A stretch of DNA of 64,000 nucleotides from Haliea sp. (GTDB lineage: Bacteria; Pseudomonadota; Gammaproteobacteria; Pseudomonadales; Halieaceae), in the NCBI GenBank assembly GCA_016704305.1, contig JADJAL010000038.1:1-64000 (forward strand), given 5' to 3'. Shown piece after piece: positions 28,008 to 38,941 of this stretch (position 1 is its first letter; every line of letters begins with the position of its first letter). Under the pieces are notes generated by a model, which saw only the letters and a program-made list of their open reading frames with translations, was not told the DNA's origin and ran no database searches. Both the position numbers and the translations under genes were made by a program.

Positions 28008-28865
28008 TCAATGCGCGATAGCCTCCGTGCCCTTCAGCGTCGTTCTGTGCATAACCCTTCCGGCCGCATCGTTGTAGGGATAGGAGCGATGCAGCAACCC
28101 CGGATTATTAAAAATAACCAGGTCGCCTTTTTGCCAGTGGTGCCTGTAGGTGAATCGCTCCTGGGTACACCACTCCAGCAACTCCTGCAGGATTGCCGTG
28201 CCTTCATCCTCCGGCAAGCCGACGATGCTGTCCGCGGTTGCCCCAATCAGCAGTGACGTCCTGCCATCGCGCTGTTTCCATACCAGGGGATGTTCCGTTG
28301 ACGGAAACACCGCATCCCATCGGCGGTAGTCATCTTCCGTGGGCTGCTCATACAATTTTCGTCCCACCGCAGCGAGGCAATGCCGCACGCGCATGTTTTC
28401 CAATTGCTGCTTTCGTTGCGGCGGCAAGGCGTCATAGGCCGCGAACAGACTGGCGAATCCTGTGTCACCGCCCTCGCTCGGGGCGCTCTCGCATTTCAGC
28501 AGCGTCGCTTTTCCCGGCACTTTGTAGGACGTGCCGTCCATGTGCCAGAAGTCATTGCCCTTGACGTACTCGAGCTGGGTCTTGTCATCCTTGTCGAGTG
28601 AAATTCGATATACGCCTTTGTCACTCGGCGCGGAGCCATCCGCCGTCGCCTTGACCGCTTCTTTCTCGCCCAGGTGGTTGCTCAGTGCAATGAACTGCTC
28701 GTCATTCAGGTGAATCCGTGGGAATACCAGCACGCTGTATGTACCCAACGCTTGCAGGATCTGGCTGGGTATACCCTCGTTGATGACATCGTCGGCTGCG
28801 ATATGTACGTTTGCACCGATGAGGAGAGTAATGCCTTCGATTGTTAACGCTGTCATAGTGCGCAC
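28008..28865 (-). CDS. TauD/TfdA family Fe(II)/2-oxoglutarate dioxygenase
   Basis: 285 aa, normal for the family. FWHMDGTSY gives the iron ligands His108 and Asp110; the distal His is in NPGLLHRSYPY near 259, and RVMHRTTL carries the 2-oxoglutarate arginine. TauD/TfdA enzymes hydroxylate sulfonates, phenoxy acids, sulfate esters and related compounds; the substrate here is unknown. Action on a sulfate ester or ether is possible but not shown. It lies three bases after the esterase/PKD gene and so ends the TonB receptor-esterase-dioxygenase set on this strand. Confidence 0.88.
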   Translation of the reverse strand: MRTMTALTIEGITLLIGANVHIAADDVINEGIPSQILQALGTYSVLVFPRIHLNDEQFIALSNHLGEKEAVKATADGSAPSDKGVYRISLDKDDKTQLEYVKGNDFWHMDGTSYKVPGKATLLKCESAPSEGGDTGFASLFAAYDALPPQRKQQLENMRVRHCLAAVGRKLYEQPTEDDYRRWDAVFPSTEHPLVWKQRDGRTSLLIGATADSIVGLPEDEGTAILQELLEWCTQERFTYRHHWQKGDLVIFNNPGLLHRSYPYNDAAGRVMHRTTLKGTEAIAH

Positions 28866-28868
28866 TCG

Positions 28869-31006
28869 CTAGTTGACGATGATCCTGACACGATCGAGAT
28901 TGCTTACCCGCGCATACGGTGTTTCTGCATCGTCCTCCCGCTGCGAGGCGGCGCGCAGCGTCACGAAGTAGGTACCTGTCGCACCAAAGCTATGGGAGGC
29001 GCTGACTACCACGGGATCGCCCACCGCTTGTTCGAGCTTTGCGGGGGAGGAGAACGCGCCGGAGCCATCAAAATCCCAGGCTGCCTCCACGATCTTGCCG
29101 GTACCCTTTGGCACCTCGATAGTGGCTGAAAACTGCACCGGCTCACCCACGCTTGCAACGGCCCGCTTTTCGCCGTTCGCAAGCAACTGTATGACGGGCT
29201 GGATGCCGCCGCGCTCGTCGGCACCCGCCGGCACACGGACCTGCCCGTCGACAATGGTGTAGCGTGAGGTATCGGGGGGCGCGATGCCCTGCTCGACCCA
29301 GGCACTCACGTCGCGCAAAGCCTGCTGCAGGATGCCGAGGTAACTGACTGTCTGCGTGGGTACGCGCTGTGCACCGTGATCGTTATGATTGGTGTGGTCG
29401 GAATACCACAGGCGAAAGTTGTCGTTCAGCTCGTTGCCGAGATACATATGCGCCTGCCCGCGATACCAATCCCCCTGCCAGGGATAGGCTTCAGTGTCAT
29501 ACAGGTTCTCCAGCAGGATCATCTTCCCGGTGAACTTGCCTGTGGGCACGGTGCCTGCGCGGCAATCGCAAACAGCGGCCCGAGGATCATCGGTCGTTGC
29601 GGATAGATGGGCTTGCCCTGCGCGTCCCTGAATTGGTCCCATGCTGGATAGCCTTGTTCCGGCACCTGATGGCGATGGTAGGTTTGCGCGGCGAGGAAAT
29701 TCAGGTTGTTGATTTCCATTTCATCGCCGACGTTCAGTTTGAGCAAAACGTCACGGGCGTCCTCGCCCACCAGCAGATAGTTGCCGACCAGTTGCTTCGT
29801 CGCCAGTAGTTTCTCTCCGCTGGCTTTCCCCGTTTTCACAAAAATGTCGGCACCCAGCGTGTTTTTGTCCGGCACGCTATCCAGTTCGATGGCCACCGGG
29901 AGATCGGCCGCGCTGTTACCCAGCAGCGACTTGAATGCGTCGTCCGCGAGGCCCCTGGACGCCTGCGCCTTGAGGAGCGCGGCCAGACCGGATGTCTCGG
30001 CATCCCTGGCCAGAATCAGCTTTTTGATTTTGGCGCGATGCTGTATTTTCGCCGCTTGCAGCGACCTGGGCGCCTGGTATCCCTCGTAACCCGGTTTGTG
30101 CCAGAAGTCGTCGGAAAAATAGCTCGGGTCGGCGGCGACAATACCCGGGAAAAGCGCCGCGAATCCGTGCAAATCGAGCTTGTCATACATATACCAGGCT
30201 TGCATTGGAAAGCCCATTTTGCTCACTTCGGAGAATGCGCTTGCCTCCTCCGCGCTCAGGTGTTGATAGGGATCCGCCTCCGAACCCACGTCCACCGCGT
30301 CGGCGATCATCGGCAGTTTGTCCTGCAACACACGCAGTGCGTACATGCGCACCGTGAATACATTGGGAATTGCCATGGGCGAGCCCATCACAAATGGCAC
30401 CGCTCCATCCCACACACCCTCGGTATTTTCCAAACCGCCAACGGTGCGATACGCGCCACCGCTGCCACCGAACGCATAGCCATAGGGGCGCTGGCAGCCG
30501 TACATCTCCATGGCCACGACCCTGGAGTATTGCGCGGCTGCGGCATTCGCCCGGTAGCCTGCAATGGTCGGGTCGACAGATGTGCCCGGGCGTCCGACCA
30601 GGTTCGCTCCGCCGCCATTCGTTTCAATGAAATACGCGCCACTGGCCACGGAAAAGCCGATTTTGTCATCCTCCCCGGTCGCGCCCTGCGAGACGTTTTC
30701 ATCCATGGGCACCGGAGTGATGTACTGGAAGAAACGACCCTCGTACTGCTCCCTGGCCGGAAAGTAGTAGGAAAATCGGGTCTCCGTACCTTTGAATCCA
30801 CCGTGAACATAGCGGTGTCGCACGGGTTTATCGCGCCATTCATCCATATCCACATAGGGTTGCGTGAATAACGGGTCTTGCTGCAATTGCATCATCACGC
30901 CGGTGACAAGATCACAGTGTTCTGCGTCCTGCCCGAACGCCTGGTTGCCGGTCAGTGCGGCGATTATCAGCGTGATTATTGAAAAGTATCTGGTTATACG
31001 CGGCAT
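28869..31006 (-). CDS. Secreted alpha/beta-hydrolase-like protein with C-terminal PKD-like domain, frame interrupted
   Basis: About 712 aa after repair. The signal peptide ends near AFGQD (residues 1-26). GYAFGGSGGAYRT carries a GGSGG nucleophile elbow with Ser182, and GGGANLVGRPGTS precedes it. The last 110 residues contain AWDFDGSGAF and SHSFGATGTYFVTLRA, a PKD-like Ig fold. The frame changes at about 29558-29561: PLFAIAA in the first frame meets AGTVPTGKF in the second, and one added G repairs it. I do not recognise a named family; a periplasmic or secreted esterase is an inference. It lies 70 bases after the TonB receptor and 3 before the dioxygenase. Confidence 0.6.
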
Positions 31007-31076
31007 AGGCGACTGGATCCTTCATTTGCAGTGGCACACCGGGCGAGACAGTGACGTCCCGCCCGCAAACTCCGGC

Positions 31077-33829
31077 TCAGAATGTCTTGGTGAAGCCGAG
31101 TTGGACGACCTGGCCGAGCGTGCCGCCCACATAGCCACTGGTGTTTCCGGCAGAGGTACCGCGATACTCCGGTGGATCCTCGTCAAACACGTTGTTCACG
31201 CCCAGCGTCAACGCGAGATTCTCCGTCCAGCCACCGACACCGGGGAAACTGTACTGCGCAAATAAATCCAGCGTATTCCAGCTATCCACTTTCGTCTGGT
31301 TGAGTTCAGCCGGCGTCCTCAGGTTGTAGTCATCAACGTAGTAGAGCGTACCCTGCACCGTGATGTTGTCGCCTATCCTGGCACCCAGCCCCAACGTGGT
31401 TGAAGCGGCTGCCGGAATATCCGGCATTCTGCGTTTGGTCGCGCGCCGTCAAAGGGTTGGTTTTTGGCATTGTCCAGATAGGTGCCGTTAAAGCTGCTGA
31501 AAACCGAACCGAACGAGGTATCGACGTCGTACTGAATGAACAGGTCATAGCCGCCGAACGTATTCTTGCCAAGATTGGTCCGACGTATGTCGACGACAGC
31601 GTAGAGCGGGGCGGTACCCACCTGCGCCAGCGCGTTGTCGACTTCTCCTTGCGGTACTCCGGCACCCACCAGGTAAGCTTCGGCCGTCTGCTGCGAGGGC
31701 AGCATGATGTAATTGTCGGGAAAATTGGGATAAAACACGCCCGGATCGTACACCGGCGGGATAGAAATCTGCCCCTCGTATTCAATGTGATAATAGCTCG
31801 CGCTGATCTCGAGTCCCTCGACGCCTGGTACCTGAAGATCGAAGCCAACGTTGTAATTTTGTGACGTTTGCGGGTCCAGCGGCAGTTGGGTGCCCTGCGC
31901 CGCGAGCAACCACTGGCCCGGCTGCACGGGCACGGCCGGGTTGATGATGACCCCGGGGATGAAGGGCAGCGCCAGGATGGTGGAATTGGCGTTGGCCAGG
32001 TCCGCGAGGCCGGGCGCCTGGAAGGCCTCGTTCCAGCGCCCGCGCAGCGCCAGCCACTCAATCGGCCGATAGGTCAGGGCGTAGTTGGGTGAATCCGTAT
32101 CGCCAAAATCGCTGTAGTCATCGTAGCGATAGGCGGCTGCCAGCGTGATTTCATACACGCCCGGCAGTTGGTTGCCTTCGCCCACTACCGGAATATTGAC
32201 CTCGGCAAAGCCCGCTTTCACATCACGATTGGCATCGACCATTGGAATGGAAGCGCCGGCGACATCGGTCAATGTCCCGCCTTCGTAGCTCTCATCGATG
32301 TACTCCGTGCCAACGGCAATGCGCACTTCGCCACCGGGAAGCTCGTAGACCGGCCCGTCAAAAACAGCCTTGAAGTTGTTCAACTCCTGCTCACCGCGCC
32401 CTACTTGATAGCGATTCAAGGTGTTGGCAATGGCGCCAGAATTTGAGGCGGCAATGTTGTAGGGATTGATTACGCCTGTCGCGACATAGTTGTTAAGGAC
32501 AACCGCATCCACCTCCTGCTGCTTAAAATCCGTTTCGCTGTAGCCGTAATTATAATAGGCGCGCATTTGCCACTCGTGGCCGATATCCCAGCGCAGCGTC
32601 GGCGTAAAACCTCATTCCTCCAGGTTCGTGTTCTGGTCCTGGTGGTTCCCCGTGAAGGGTGCGAAGTTGAACGCGACGTTCTGCGTTGCATTGGCCGTGG
32701 CGCCCCCGGTGGAGATATAGTTCGGATTGTTGCTGCTGACCGTGGTAAAGCCCTCCAGCGGACCCTCGTCGCTGGTGTTTTCACGCTTCGTATACCAGCT
32801 CTGCAGGTCAAATTCCAATCGGTCCGTGAGGTCGTGGGTAACGCCCGCGAAGAAGGTGTTGCGCTCGATCTCGGGATAGATGGTGTCGTACTTCGTCGTG
32901 TCGCACTTGCCCGAGGTGCCGGGCGTCAGCGTGTTATTTTGCGGATTGATCGCCCAGGTATCCGCGCCGACAGTTACATTGCCGGGGTTGCAGGCGAGAT
33001 CAACAGGGACCCCGGTCGCCCAGTCGATTTTCTTCACATAATTGCGGTCGCCGCCATGGATACTATCGTTTTGCGAATAGTTATAGGAGACGAACGCCGA
33101 GGTATCACCCCAATCGCGACCGGTGGTCAAATTCACATCGGTACTATCGAAGGAATCACCGAAACCCTGGCGCACGCCCACCTCGGTCCCGTCGATGTCC
33201 CTGCGCGTGATGAAGTTGACCACGCCGCCAATCGCATCCGCACCGTACACGGAGGAGCCGCCTTCCGTCAGTACCTCGACGCGCTGCAGGGCGCCGGGTG
33301 GCACCACGTCAGGATCAGGATAGTTTTGCCCGATGCCGACGCCGACCAGCCGATGTCCATTCATCAGTATCAGTGTCGGCGACGCCGCGCCAATACCTTG
33401 CGGCAGGTTACGCAGGTTCACCCGGTTGACGGTAAGCTGGATGTTGTTGCTACCGTCCACGGAGGGCGTCGTGCCAAACGAGCTATTCTGGGGGATTGTC
33501 GCCAAAAGCTCCGCCGTGGTCACCGCGCCGGTTGCGGCCACGTCTTCAAGTTCCATCGCGATGATTTGTGCGCCCACCGGTTCGACACCGCGCATTTGCG
33601 TGCCGGTCACCACAATCTCTTCCAGCGTGGTTGCTGGTTTTGCGGGCGCCGCTTTGTCCTCGGCTGCGCCGGGATCAAATGTTTCCATTTGCGCGTCCGT
33701 TTCCGCCGGCGCCTTAGTGGCAGGTGCATCCTGGCCATACGCCAGCCCGGGCAACAATGCCAAAGTTGCCGCCCCGGACACTAAATAGTGAATAGCCTTG
33801 TACAGCGGTTTACGCGGAACATTACGCAT
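31077..33829 (-). CDS. TonB-dependent receptor, interrupted by a stop codon and a frameshift
   Basis: About 917 aa after repair. Signal peptide to about residue 33 (LVSGAATLALLPGLAYGQD), then a linker, TTLEEIVVTG at the TonB-box/plug border, plug domain motifs (LLATIPQNSSFG, NRVNLRNLP, GGSSVYGADAIGGVVNFITR), a 22-strand barrel and the terminal VVQLGFTKTF ending in phenylalanine. A TGA at 32612-32614 sits in frame between NLEE and GFTPTLRWDIG, where tryptophan (TGG) is usual. At about 31427 one A is missing (PNAE joins MPDIPAAAS). It should import a bulky ligand across the outer membrane. It heads a set with the secreted esterase and the dioxygenase. Confidence 0.88.
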
Positions 33830-34040
33830 GGTGTGCTCTCCTGTTGGAAGATACGAACTTATTATGTTTGCAGAAGGTGCAGGCTCCGGAAGTTCCGGAA
33901 GCGGGTTGCGCCATCCATCGACTACTTCACGGCTGCGCCGTGCCTTGCACCTGCCTGAATACCAATACTCGCTGCGCCCCCAATTATCATTTTCGAAAGG
34001 GCGCGCCGCACGGTCCTCGGAACGCTAAACATGCCATCAC

Positions 34041-34069
34041 ACGATAGAGGCATTCATATTTATAGTCAA
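34041..34069 (-). promoter_or_regulatory. Candidate sigma-70 promoter of the TonB receptor gene
   Basis: On the minus strand TTGACT (34064-34069) and TATCGT (34041-34046) are spaced by 17 bases in an AT-rich stretch that stands out from the GC-rich surroundings. The implied leader is about 200 bases. It lies just past the ThuA-like gene's stop. The -10 match is only four of six. Confidence 0.35.
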
Positions 34070-34095
34070 CATCGTTGTTTATAAAACAATATTGC

Positions 34096-35273
34096 TTAAA
34101 GTGTTTCCGCTCCATTTCTGCATACCGTCGCGCCACCGCCCGCAGCCCACGCGATGCCTTGCTCCAGCAAGGTGGCATACGTCGGCTCCGAGTAAATTTC
34201 CGGTCGGTGTCCAATGGCGGAATAGAAAGAACGGCCATTGCCGACACAGCGCGTCCACGCTATCGGATGGTCACCCATATGCAGGTCTTGCCCGCCGTGG
34301 CCAACCAGTTGATAGCTGGATTCATCCAGTGTGGCGATCACCGTGGCGCCTGCGCCGCGCGGGCTGGATTTGAAGGAGTACCACTCGTCATTCAGTACCC
34401 ACTTTTCAGGCAGTCCGCGACCTATTCCACTCTGAGTTTCTTCCACGCTAATGCGGGCATCCTGGAACTGGGGATCCTCGGGTGGCCGATAAATCGGGCG
34501 CCAATCAGTTCGTCTGCATACCAGTCCCACCAATACACGGGGTCGCCCGCAGAGCCGTGGATGCCGACGTAACCACCGCCGTTTTCGATGTAGTCCTTGA
34601 ACGCCGCACGCTGCGCGAGCGTCAGCACATCGCCGCTGACATTGTTCCAGATCACCGCATCGAACTGCTGCAACACCGCGGGCGCTATCGCACCACCCTT
34701 GTCAGTTACCACCAGCGCCCAGCCGTTGCGCGCGGCCATTGCCTTGAGCGCTGCCGTGGCTGCCTCGACCGACGGGCCGTCGCGAAACCCGGTCATTTTT
34801 TCGAACAGCAGTATCCTCGGTTTACCCTCAGGTATCTGGAAGACGGGCACGTCGATATCGTAACGGGCGCAACGCGCGATGCGATCCGCCTCGGTGATGG
34901 GAAGCGCCGCCAACGCCTCATCAATCGGTCCCAGCGTATCCCTGGAAATTTGCGCCATCGAGGCAATGGTTTGCAACGTGATGATAGCGCTGAAGGACGG
35001 CGCCTCGGTGCTGGCGAAGTTGGCGGGCAATTTATCCAGAGTGCCACCCATATGGCTGTTGGCGATGGCCACCGCCTTCGGGTTCAGAAGTATGTCCATC
35101 AGCGGTGACTCTGTGCTGTACGGCGCGTCGCGCAAGGGACAGTCGATGGCTGCAGCTTCACTGGCGCTCGCCATCACAGTGCTGAGCGTCAGCGCCAAAC
35201 ACAGTAACGCAGCGTCACGGCAATTTGAGGCTGGTATGAAAGCGCTGCTTGCGCGTTTTATCGAAGTTATCAT
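34096..35273 (-). CDS. ThuA-like domain protein, exported, frame interrupted
   Basis: About 392 aa after repair. ATG 35273 is chosen for its GGAG seven bases upstream; the region to about residue 42 is a signal sequence (ALLCLALTLSTVMASASEA). From about residue 155 the ThuA/glutamine-amidotransferase-like fold is seen: RILLFEKMTGFRDGPSVEAA, FDAVIWNNVSGDVL, FKDYIENGGGYVGIHGS. The frame changes in the GGG at 34480-34482 (RFIGHP meets EDPQFQDA) and one added G repairs it. ThuA proteins are linked to sugar metabolism, but secreted ThuA-like proteins also occur with heme or sugar dehydrogenase clusters. The role here is open. Confidence 0.75.
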
Positions 35274-35391
35274 TTTAGTCTCCACTTTTTTTGCTGCGAT
35301 TGGGATCAACATATGCACCAAGTTTACTTCCTGGTAGTGCCATAAAAAATTTCATCGCGGCTGCTTGCGCGCTGCGGCGGCGCAATGAACT

Positions 35392-36761
35392 TCACGCTTT
35401 CTCTACCGCAAGCGGCGGGATTCCGCTCGCGCCCAGCCAGCGGTCACTCCTGAAATACAGGACAACCATTGCGGTGCTGACACAGGAGGAAATGACACTC
35501 GCCCACCAGAGACCGTTTGCTCCCAGCGGTGAGTGCCGGGACAGGAGGTACGCTGCCGGCAGCTGTACCAACCAGATGCCGGCAATGGTCAACAGCATGG
35601 CCGTGAAGGTATCGCCTGCGCCGCGAAAGGCACCCGTGAGCGACAATTGCAGCCCGGTAAGCGGGAACGTCAGTGTGAAAATACGCAGCACGAGTGCGCC
35701 CTGCGCAATGAGATCCGGTTGTTCGGGAACGAACAGCATCATGATGGGAGTGGCGAAGCTAAACAGCGACACGCCAATAACCAGCATGAGCGACGAACTG
35801 CTTATCGCCGACACGAGGGTGGCATGGCGCGCGCGACTGTTGTCACCCGCTCCCAGGCTCTGGCCTACCAGTATCGAGGTAGCCATCGAGACACTGAATA
35901 CGGGAATGATCGTCAATGTCAGCAGGCGAAAGACCAGCCCGTATGATGCCAGCACCAACGTATCAAATTTTGCCGCCAGCATGGTCATGGCCATTACCGT
36001 CAGCGCCTGCATGGACTGCTCCAGCGACGCCGGGAATCCCAGCCGGCCCAATTTGCTGATCGCAGCCCACTCGGGGTAGAGATCCCGCCACCTTATCCGC
36101 AGCCCGAAGCGCGGACGCAACATCAGGTAAATGCCCGCCAGCGCGGTGATGAACTGCGTCAGCAAGGTGGCATAGGCCGCGCCGTTGACGCCCAGCGGTT
36201 CGATCGGTCCCCAGCCGAAAATCAAAATCGGGTCCAGCACCGCGTTCAGGCCCACGCTGGCAATGATCACCCGCAACGGCGCCCTGGCCTGCCCGATGGC
36301 GCGCAGGATGGCCTGGTAGAGTGCGCACAAAACAGGAATACGGTGCCGGCAAGCGTGATGCGCAGGTACTCGAGCGCCCCGTCGAAGAGGGCGTCTCGTG
36401 CCCCGATGGTGCGCAGAATGAAGGGTGCGGCCAAATAGCCGATCGCGGTCAGGAACACTGCCAGGATAACCACGGCAACGAGGCATTGCGCGACCGTGTG
36501 ATTTACCTGCCGGGTATTTTTTGCACCGTAAAATTGTGCCAGCAGAATGGTGCCCGCCAAAGCCAGGCCACTGCCTAGAGAAATGAGCAGCAAGTTGACG
36601 GGAAAGCAAACGGACACCACGGCGACCGCATCCGTGCCGAGTCGCCCGACCCAGAACGCGTTTATCACATGGTAGCTGGTCTGGACTGCGCCACCGATGG
36701 CGATCGGGACGGCCAGTGCAAGCAGCTGCTTCAGGATTTGCGTGTGATCAGCGCTGTGCAT
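35392..36761 (-). CDS. MATE family efflux transporter, frame interrupted
   Basis: About 456 aa after repair. Twelve hydrophobic helices, with IAIGGAVQTSYHVINAFWVGRLG in the first pair and SLEQSMQALTVMAMTMLAAKFD at the start of the second half, are MATE signatures. The frame changes at the AAAA of 36329-36332: AGTVFLF meets CALYQAILRAIGQ, and one added A repairs it. MATE proteins export cationic or aromatic compounds by Na+ or H+ antiport. Its start overlaps the cytochrome c stop by 14 bases, so it belongs to the TetR-cytochrome c-MATE transcript. Confidence 0.88.
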
Positions 36762-38037
36762 AAACCTGTTCCGGTGTTACCGGCCCCGCAGTGTTTCCAA
36801 AGCTGGCACGGACATACGTCGCTACGCTCGCGATGTCCTCATCCGACAGCCGTTTGCCAAACATTTTCATTTGCGTGCGGTTGACCACGAACGGCGGCGC
36901 AGGAAGATGCGGGCCGTACAGAATCACGTTGAGTAATGAGGAGGGGTTCGCTGCCTGCACAATGGCACTGCCGGCGAGCGCCACGCCCAGCACCTCGTCT
37001 CCCAGGCCGGTTGGCAGATGGCAGGATCCACAGTGCACCGTGTACACGATCTCGCCCGCGTCCAGCGTGGATGGGTCCGCGGCGGCGACATTGCCCTGCT
37101 GCTGCGATGGAATGCCCTTGAGATACGCGGCCATGGCACCGGCATCGACGTCGCTGAGATGGCGCGTGGAATTCATCACCACCTCATTCATCGGCCCATG
37201 CACGACCGCATGCCTGCTTTGGCCACTCTGTAAATAGGCCGCGATATCGTCCTCGGTCCATTGCGCCAGCCCCGTGTGATGTGGCGTCAGGTTGACGCCG
37301 GACCATGCGCGAAACTTTCCGGTCTTGACCCTGTCCAGGTAAACACCCCCTGTGAGCGCCAGATCCTGTATTTCCGCGCCGAGAAAATTCCTCGGCGTAT
37401 GACAGGCTCCGCAGTGGCCGAGACCCTGCGTGAGGTAGGCACCCCTGTTCCAACTGGCGCTGCGCGTGGCATCTGGCTCATACACTGCCGTATCGTGAAA
37501 CAGCGCCTTCCAGGCGTACAGCAGCGGACGGATGCTGTAGGGGAAATGCAGCGCGTTGGGTCTGGCCTGCACGTTCTGGGGTGCGACGGTGTTTATGTAC
37601 AAATACAGCGAGGCGATATCGGCGTCGGTCAGCCTGGCATAGGCCGAATACGGAAATGCCGGGTACAGATGCACGCCGTCCGGTCGAATCCCGCGCTTCA
37701 TCGCATGGTAGAAGTCGGTGAAGGACCAACTGCCAATGCCGGTCTCCACATCCGTCGTGATATTCGTGGAGTAGAGCGTCCCGAAGGGCGTCTGGAACTC
37801 TACCCCTCCCGCGTACGGCTTGCCGCCAGGGGCGGTGTGACAACTGGCACAGTTGCCGATCAATGCCAGGTAGCGGCCCTGCTCGACCGACGCCGCGTAC
37901 TGCGCCAGCGGCGCGGGATCCGCAACGTCGTCACGCTGCAACACAAACCCACTCAGCACAGCGCCGCACAGGATCACGATGGCGGCGAACAACACGTTCC
38001 GGCGCGGCCTGCCAACAGTTGCGCTATGCTGGCTCAT
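36748..38037 (-). CDS. Triheme cytochrome c, membrane dehydrogenase electron-transfer subunit
   Basis: 429 aa. One N-terminal membrane helix at about 14-34, then three c-type heme motifs: CASCH (63-67), CGACH (209-213) and CGSCH (336-340). Spacing and flanks (GRYLALIGNCASCHTAPGG, DGVHLYPAFPYSAYARLTDAD) match the cytochrome subunit of alcohol, gluconate and FAD-glucose dehydrogenases. It should pass electrons from a periplasmic flavoprotein to quinone or an oxidase. The flavoprotein and small subunit of that enzyme type are encoded at 43.3-45.7 kb on the other strand. It starts 8 bases after the TetR stop and overlaps MATE by 14. Confidence 0.93.
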   Translation of the reverse strand: MSQHSATVGRPRRNVLFAAIVILCGAVLSGFVLQRDDVADPAPLAQYAASVEQGRYLALIGNCASCHTAPGGKPYAGGVEFQTPFGTLYSTNITTDVETGIGSWSFTDFYHAMKRGIRPDGVHLYPAFPYSAYARLTDADIASLYLYINTVAPQNVQARPNALHFPYSIRPLLYAWKALFHDTAVYEPDATRSASWNRGAYLTQGLGHCGACHTPRNFLGAEIQDLALTGGVYLDRVKTGKFRAWSGVNLTPHHTGLAQWTEDDIAAYLQSGQSRHAVVHGPMNEVVMNSTRHLSDVDAGAMAAYLKGIPSQQQGNVAAADPSTLDAGEIVYTVHCGSCHLPTGLGDEVLGVALAGSAIVQAANPSSLLNVILYGPHLPAPPFVVNRTQMKMFGKRLSDEDIASVATYVRASFGNTAGPVTPEQVYAQR

Positions 38038-38045
38038 CTGATGGA

Positions 38046-38807
38046 CTACCGGGACCGGGCCTTCGCGTTGCGTTGCGTCGGTTTTGTCGGCTTCGCCGCT
38101 TGCGACAATTGTTTTGACACTCGTTGCGAGACGGGTTTCAAAGCCGGCTTCACTGCTGCCTTGGACGCTGCCTTCGATGCGGGTTTTGACACTGTTTTGC
38201 GCGCTGACGCAGCGGCCGGTGTGGTCCCGCTGAATTCAGCGTTAAAGGGAATCCCCGCAAGGCGCAGCCACGCTTTGGTTTTGTACACCAGGAAAGCGAC
38301 TGAATCCTCATCGTCCGCGGCTACCCAGTTCATGATCGTGCCGGTAAGGTGTGCGTTAAACAGGGCGGCGGCCGTCTCGCGCTCTATGCGCGTTTCGGGC
38401 ATTACCGTCAGGATGGCGGCGCGCAGGGCAGCACCGCGCCGTCTTTCGATAGCGGCTAGCTCGCGCTCCTCCATGTTGGCGGTGTAGTTGGCAAAATACG
38501 ACGGAACGCTCTCCCGTCTGCCCAGATGGCCACCGATGAAGGCGGCGACCGCCAGCAAACTGTCCCCACCCGGTGCTGTCGGCAATTTTGCCAGCAGGCT
38601 GATAAACGCGTCCGCCATCCTGTCCATCAGTCGCACCTTGAGTTCGTGCGTGCTTTGGAAACGCAGAATGATGGCGGCGCGCGACAACCCCACTTCAGAG
38701 GCGACATCCTTCAGCGTGAAGCCGTGCACCCCGCGGCGCGTGATCACGTTTTGCGCCGCCATGAAAATTTCGTCATCACTTACTGTCTGGGTTCTGGCCA
38801 TCCACAT
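38046..38807 (-). CDS. TetR family regulator with lysine-rich histone-like C-terminal tail
   Basis: 253 aa. A TetR helix-turn-helix occupies about 15-60 (GVHGFTLKDVASEVGLSRAA); the ligand domain ends near residue 190. Residues 197-253 are a tail of Lys, Ala, Ser and Pro with 10 Lys, 5 Arg and no acidic residue; lysines recur every four residues at 204, 208, 212, 216, 220 and 224. Such tails are known from AlgP- and H1-like DNA-binding proteins, not from ordinary TetR proteins. It is the first gene of the TetR-cytochrome c-MATE set and divergent from the DUF1592/GMC operon, so it probably controls both. Confidence 0.88.
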   Translation of the reverse strand: MWMARTQTVSDDEIFMAAQNVITRRGVHGFTLKDVASEVGLSRAAIILRFQSTHELKVRLMDRMADAFISLLAKLPTAPGGDSLLAVAAFIGGHLGRRESVPSYFANYTANMEERELAAIERRRGAALRAAILTVMPETRIERETAAALFNAHLTGTIMNWVAADDEDSVAFLVYKTKAWLRLAGIPFNAEFSGTTPAAASARKTVSKPASKAASKAAVKPALKPVSQRVSKQLSQAAKPTKPTQRNAKARSR

Positions 38808-38840
38808 TATCTCTGGTCGTTCAACACCGGGATTGCACCG

Positions 38841-38890
38841 TTGACATTACTTACACAGGTGTCACAATAATACTTACTCGTGTGTTAGTA
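38841..38890. promoter_or_regulatory. Divergent control region with promoter-like hexamers and a palindrome
   Basis: The 134 bases between the TetR gene and the divergent operon hold TTGACA (38841-38846) and AATAAT (38866-38871, spacer 19, rather long) reading plus-ward, and an imperfect 20-base palindrome TACTTACTCG/TGTGTTAGTA at 38871-38890 with 7 of 10 positions symmetric. A size near 20 bases and a position over the start site suit a TetR operator. The neighbouring TTACTTACAC at 38847-38856 repeats one half-site. This is inferred from sequence only. Confidence 0.4.
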
Positions 38891-38941
38891 AAGCATTGGC
38901 CACTGCAATGTTCTCGGCCTGCAAATGAAAAATTGGAGTTA

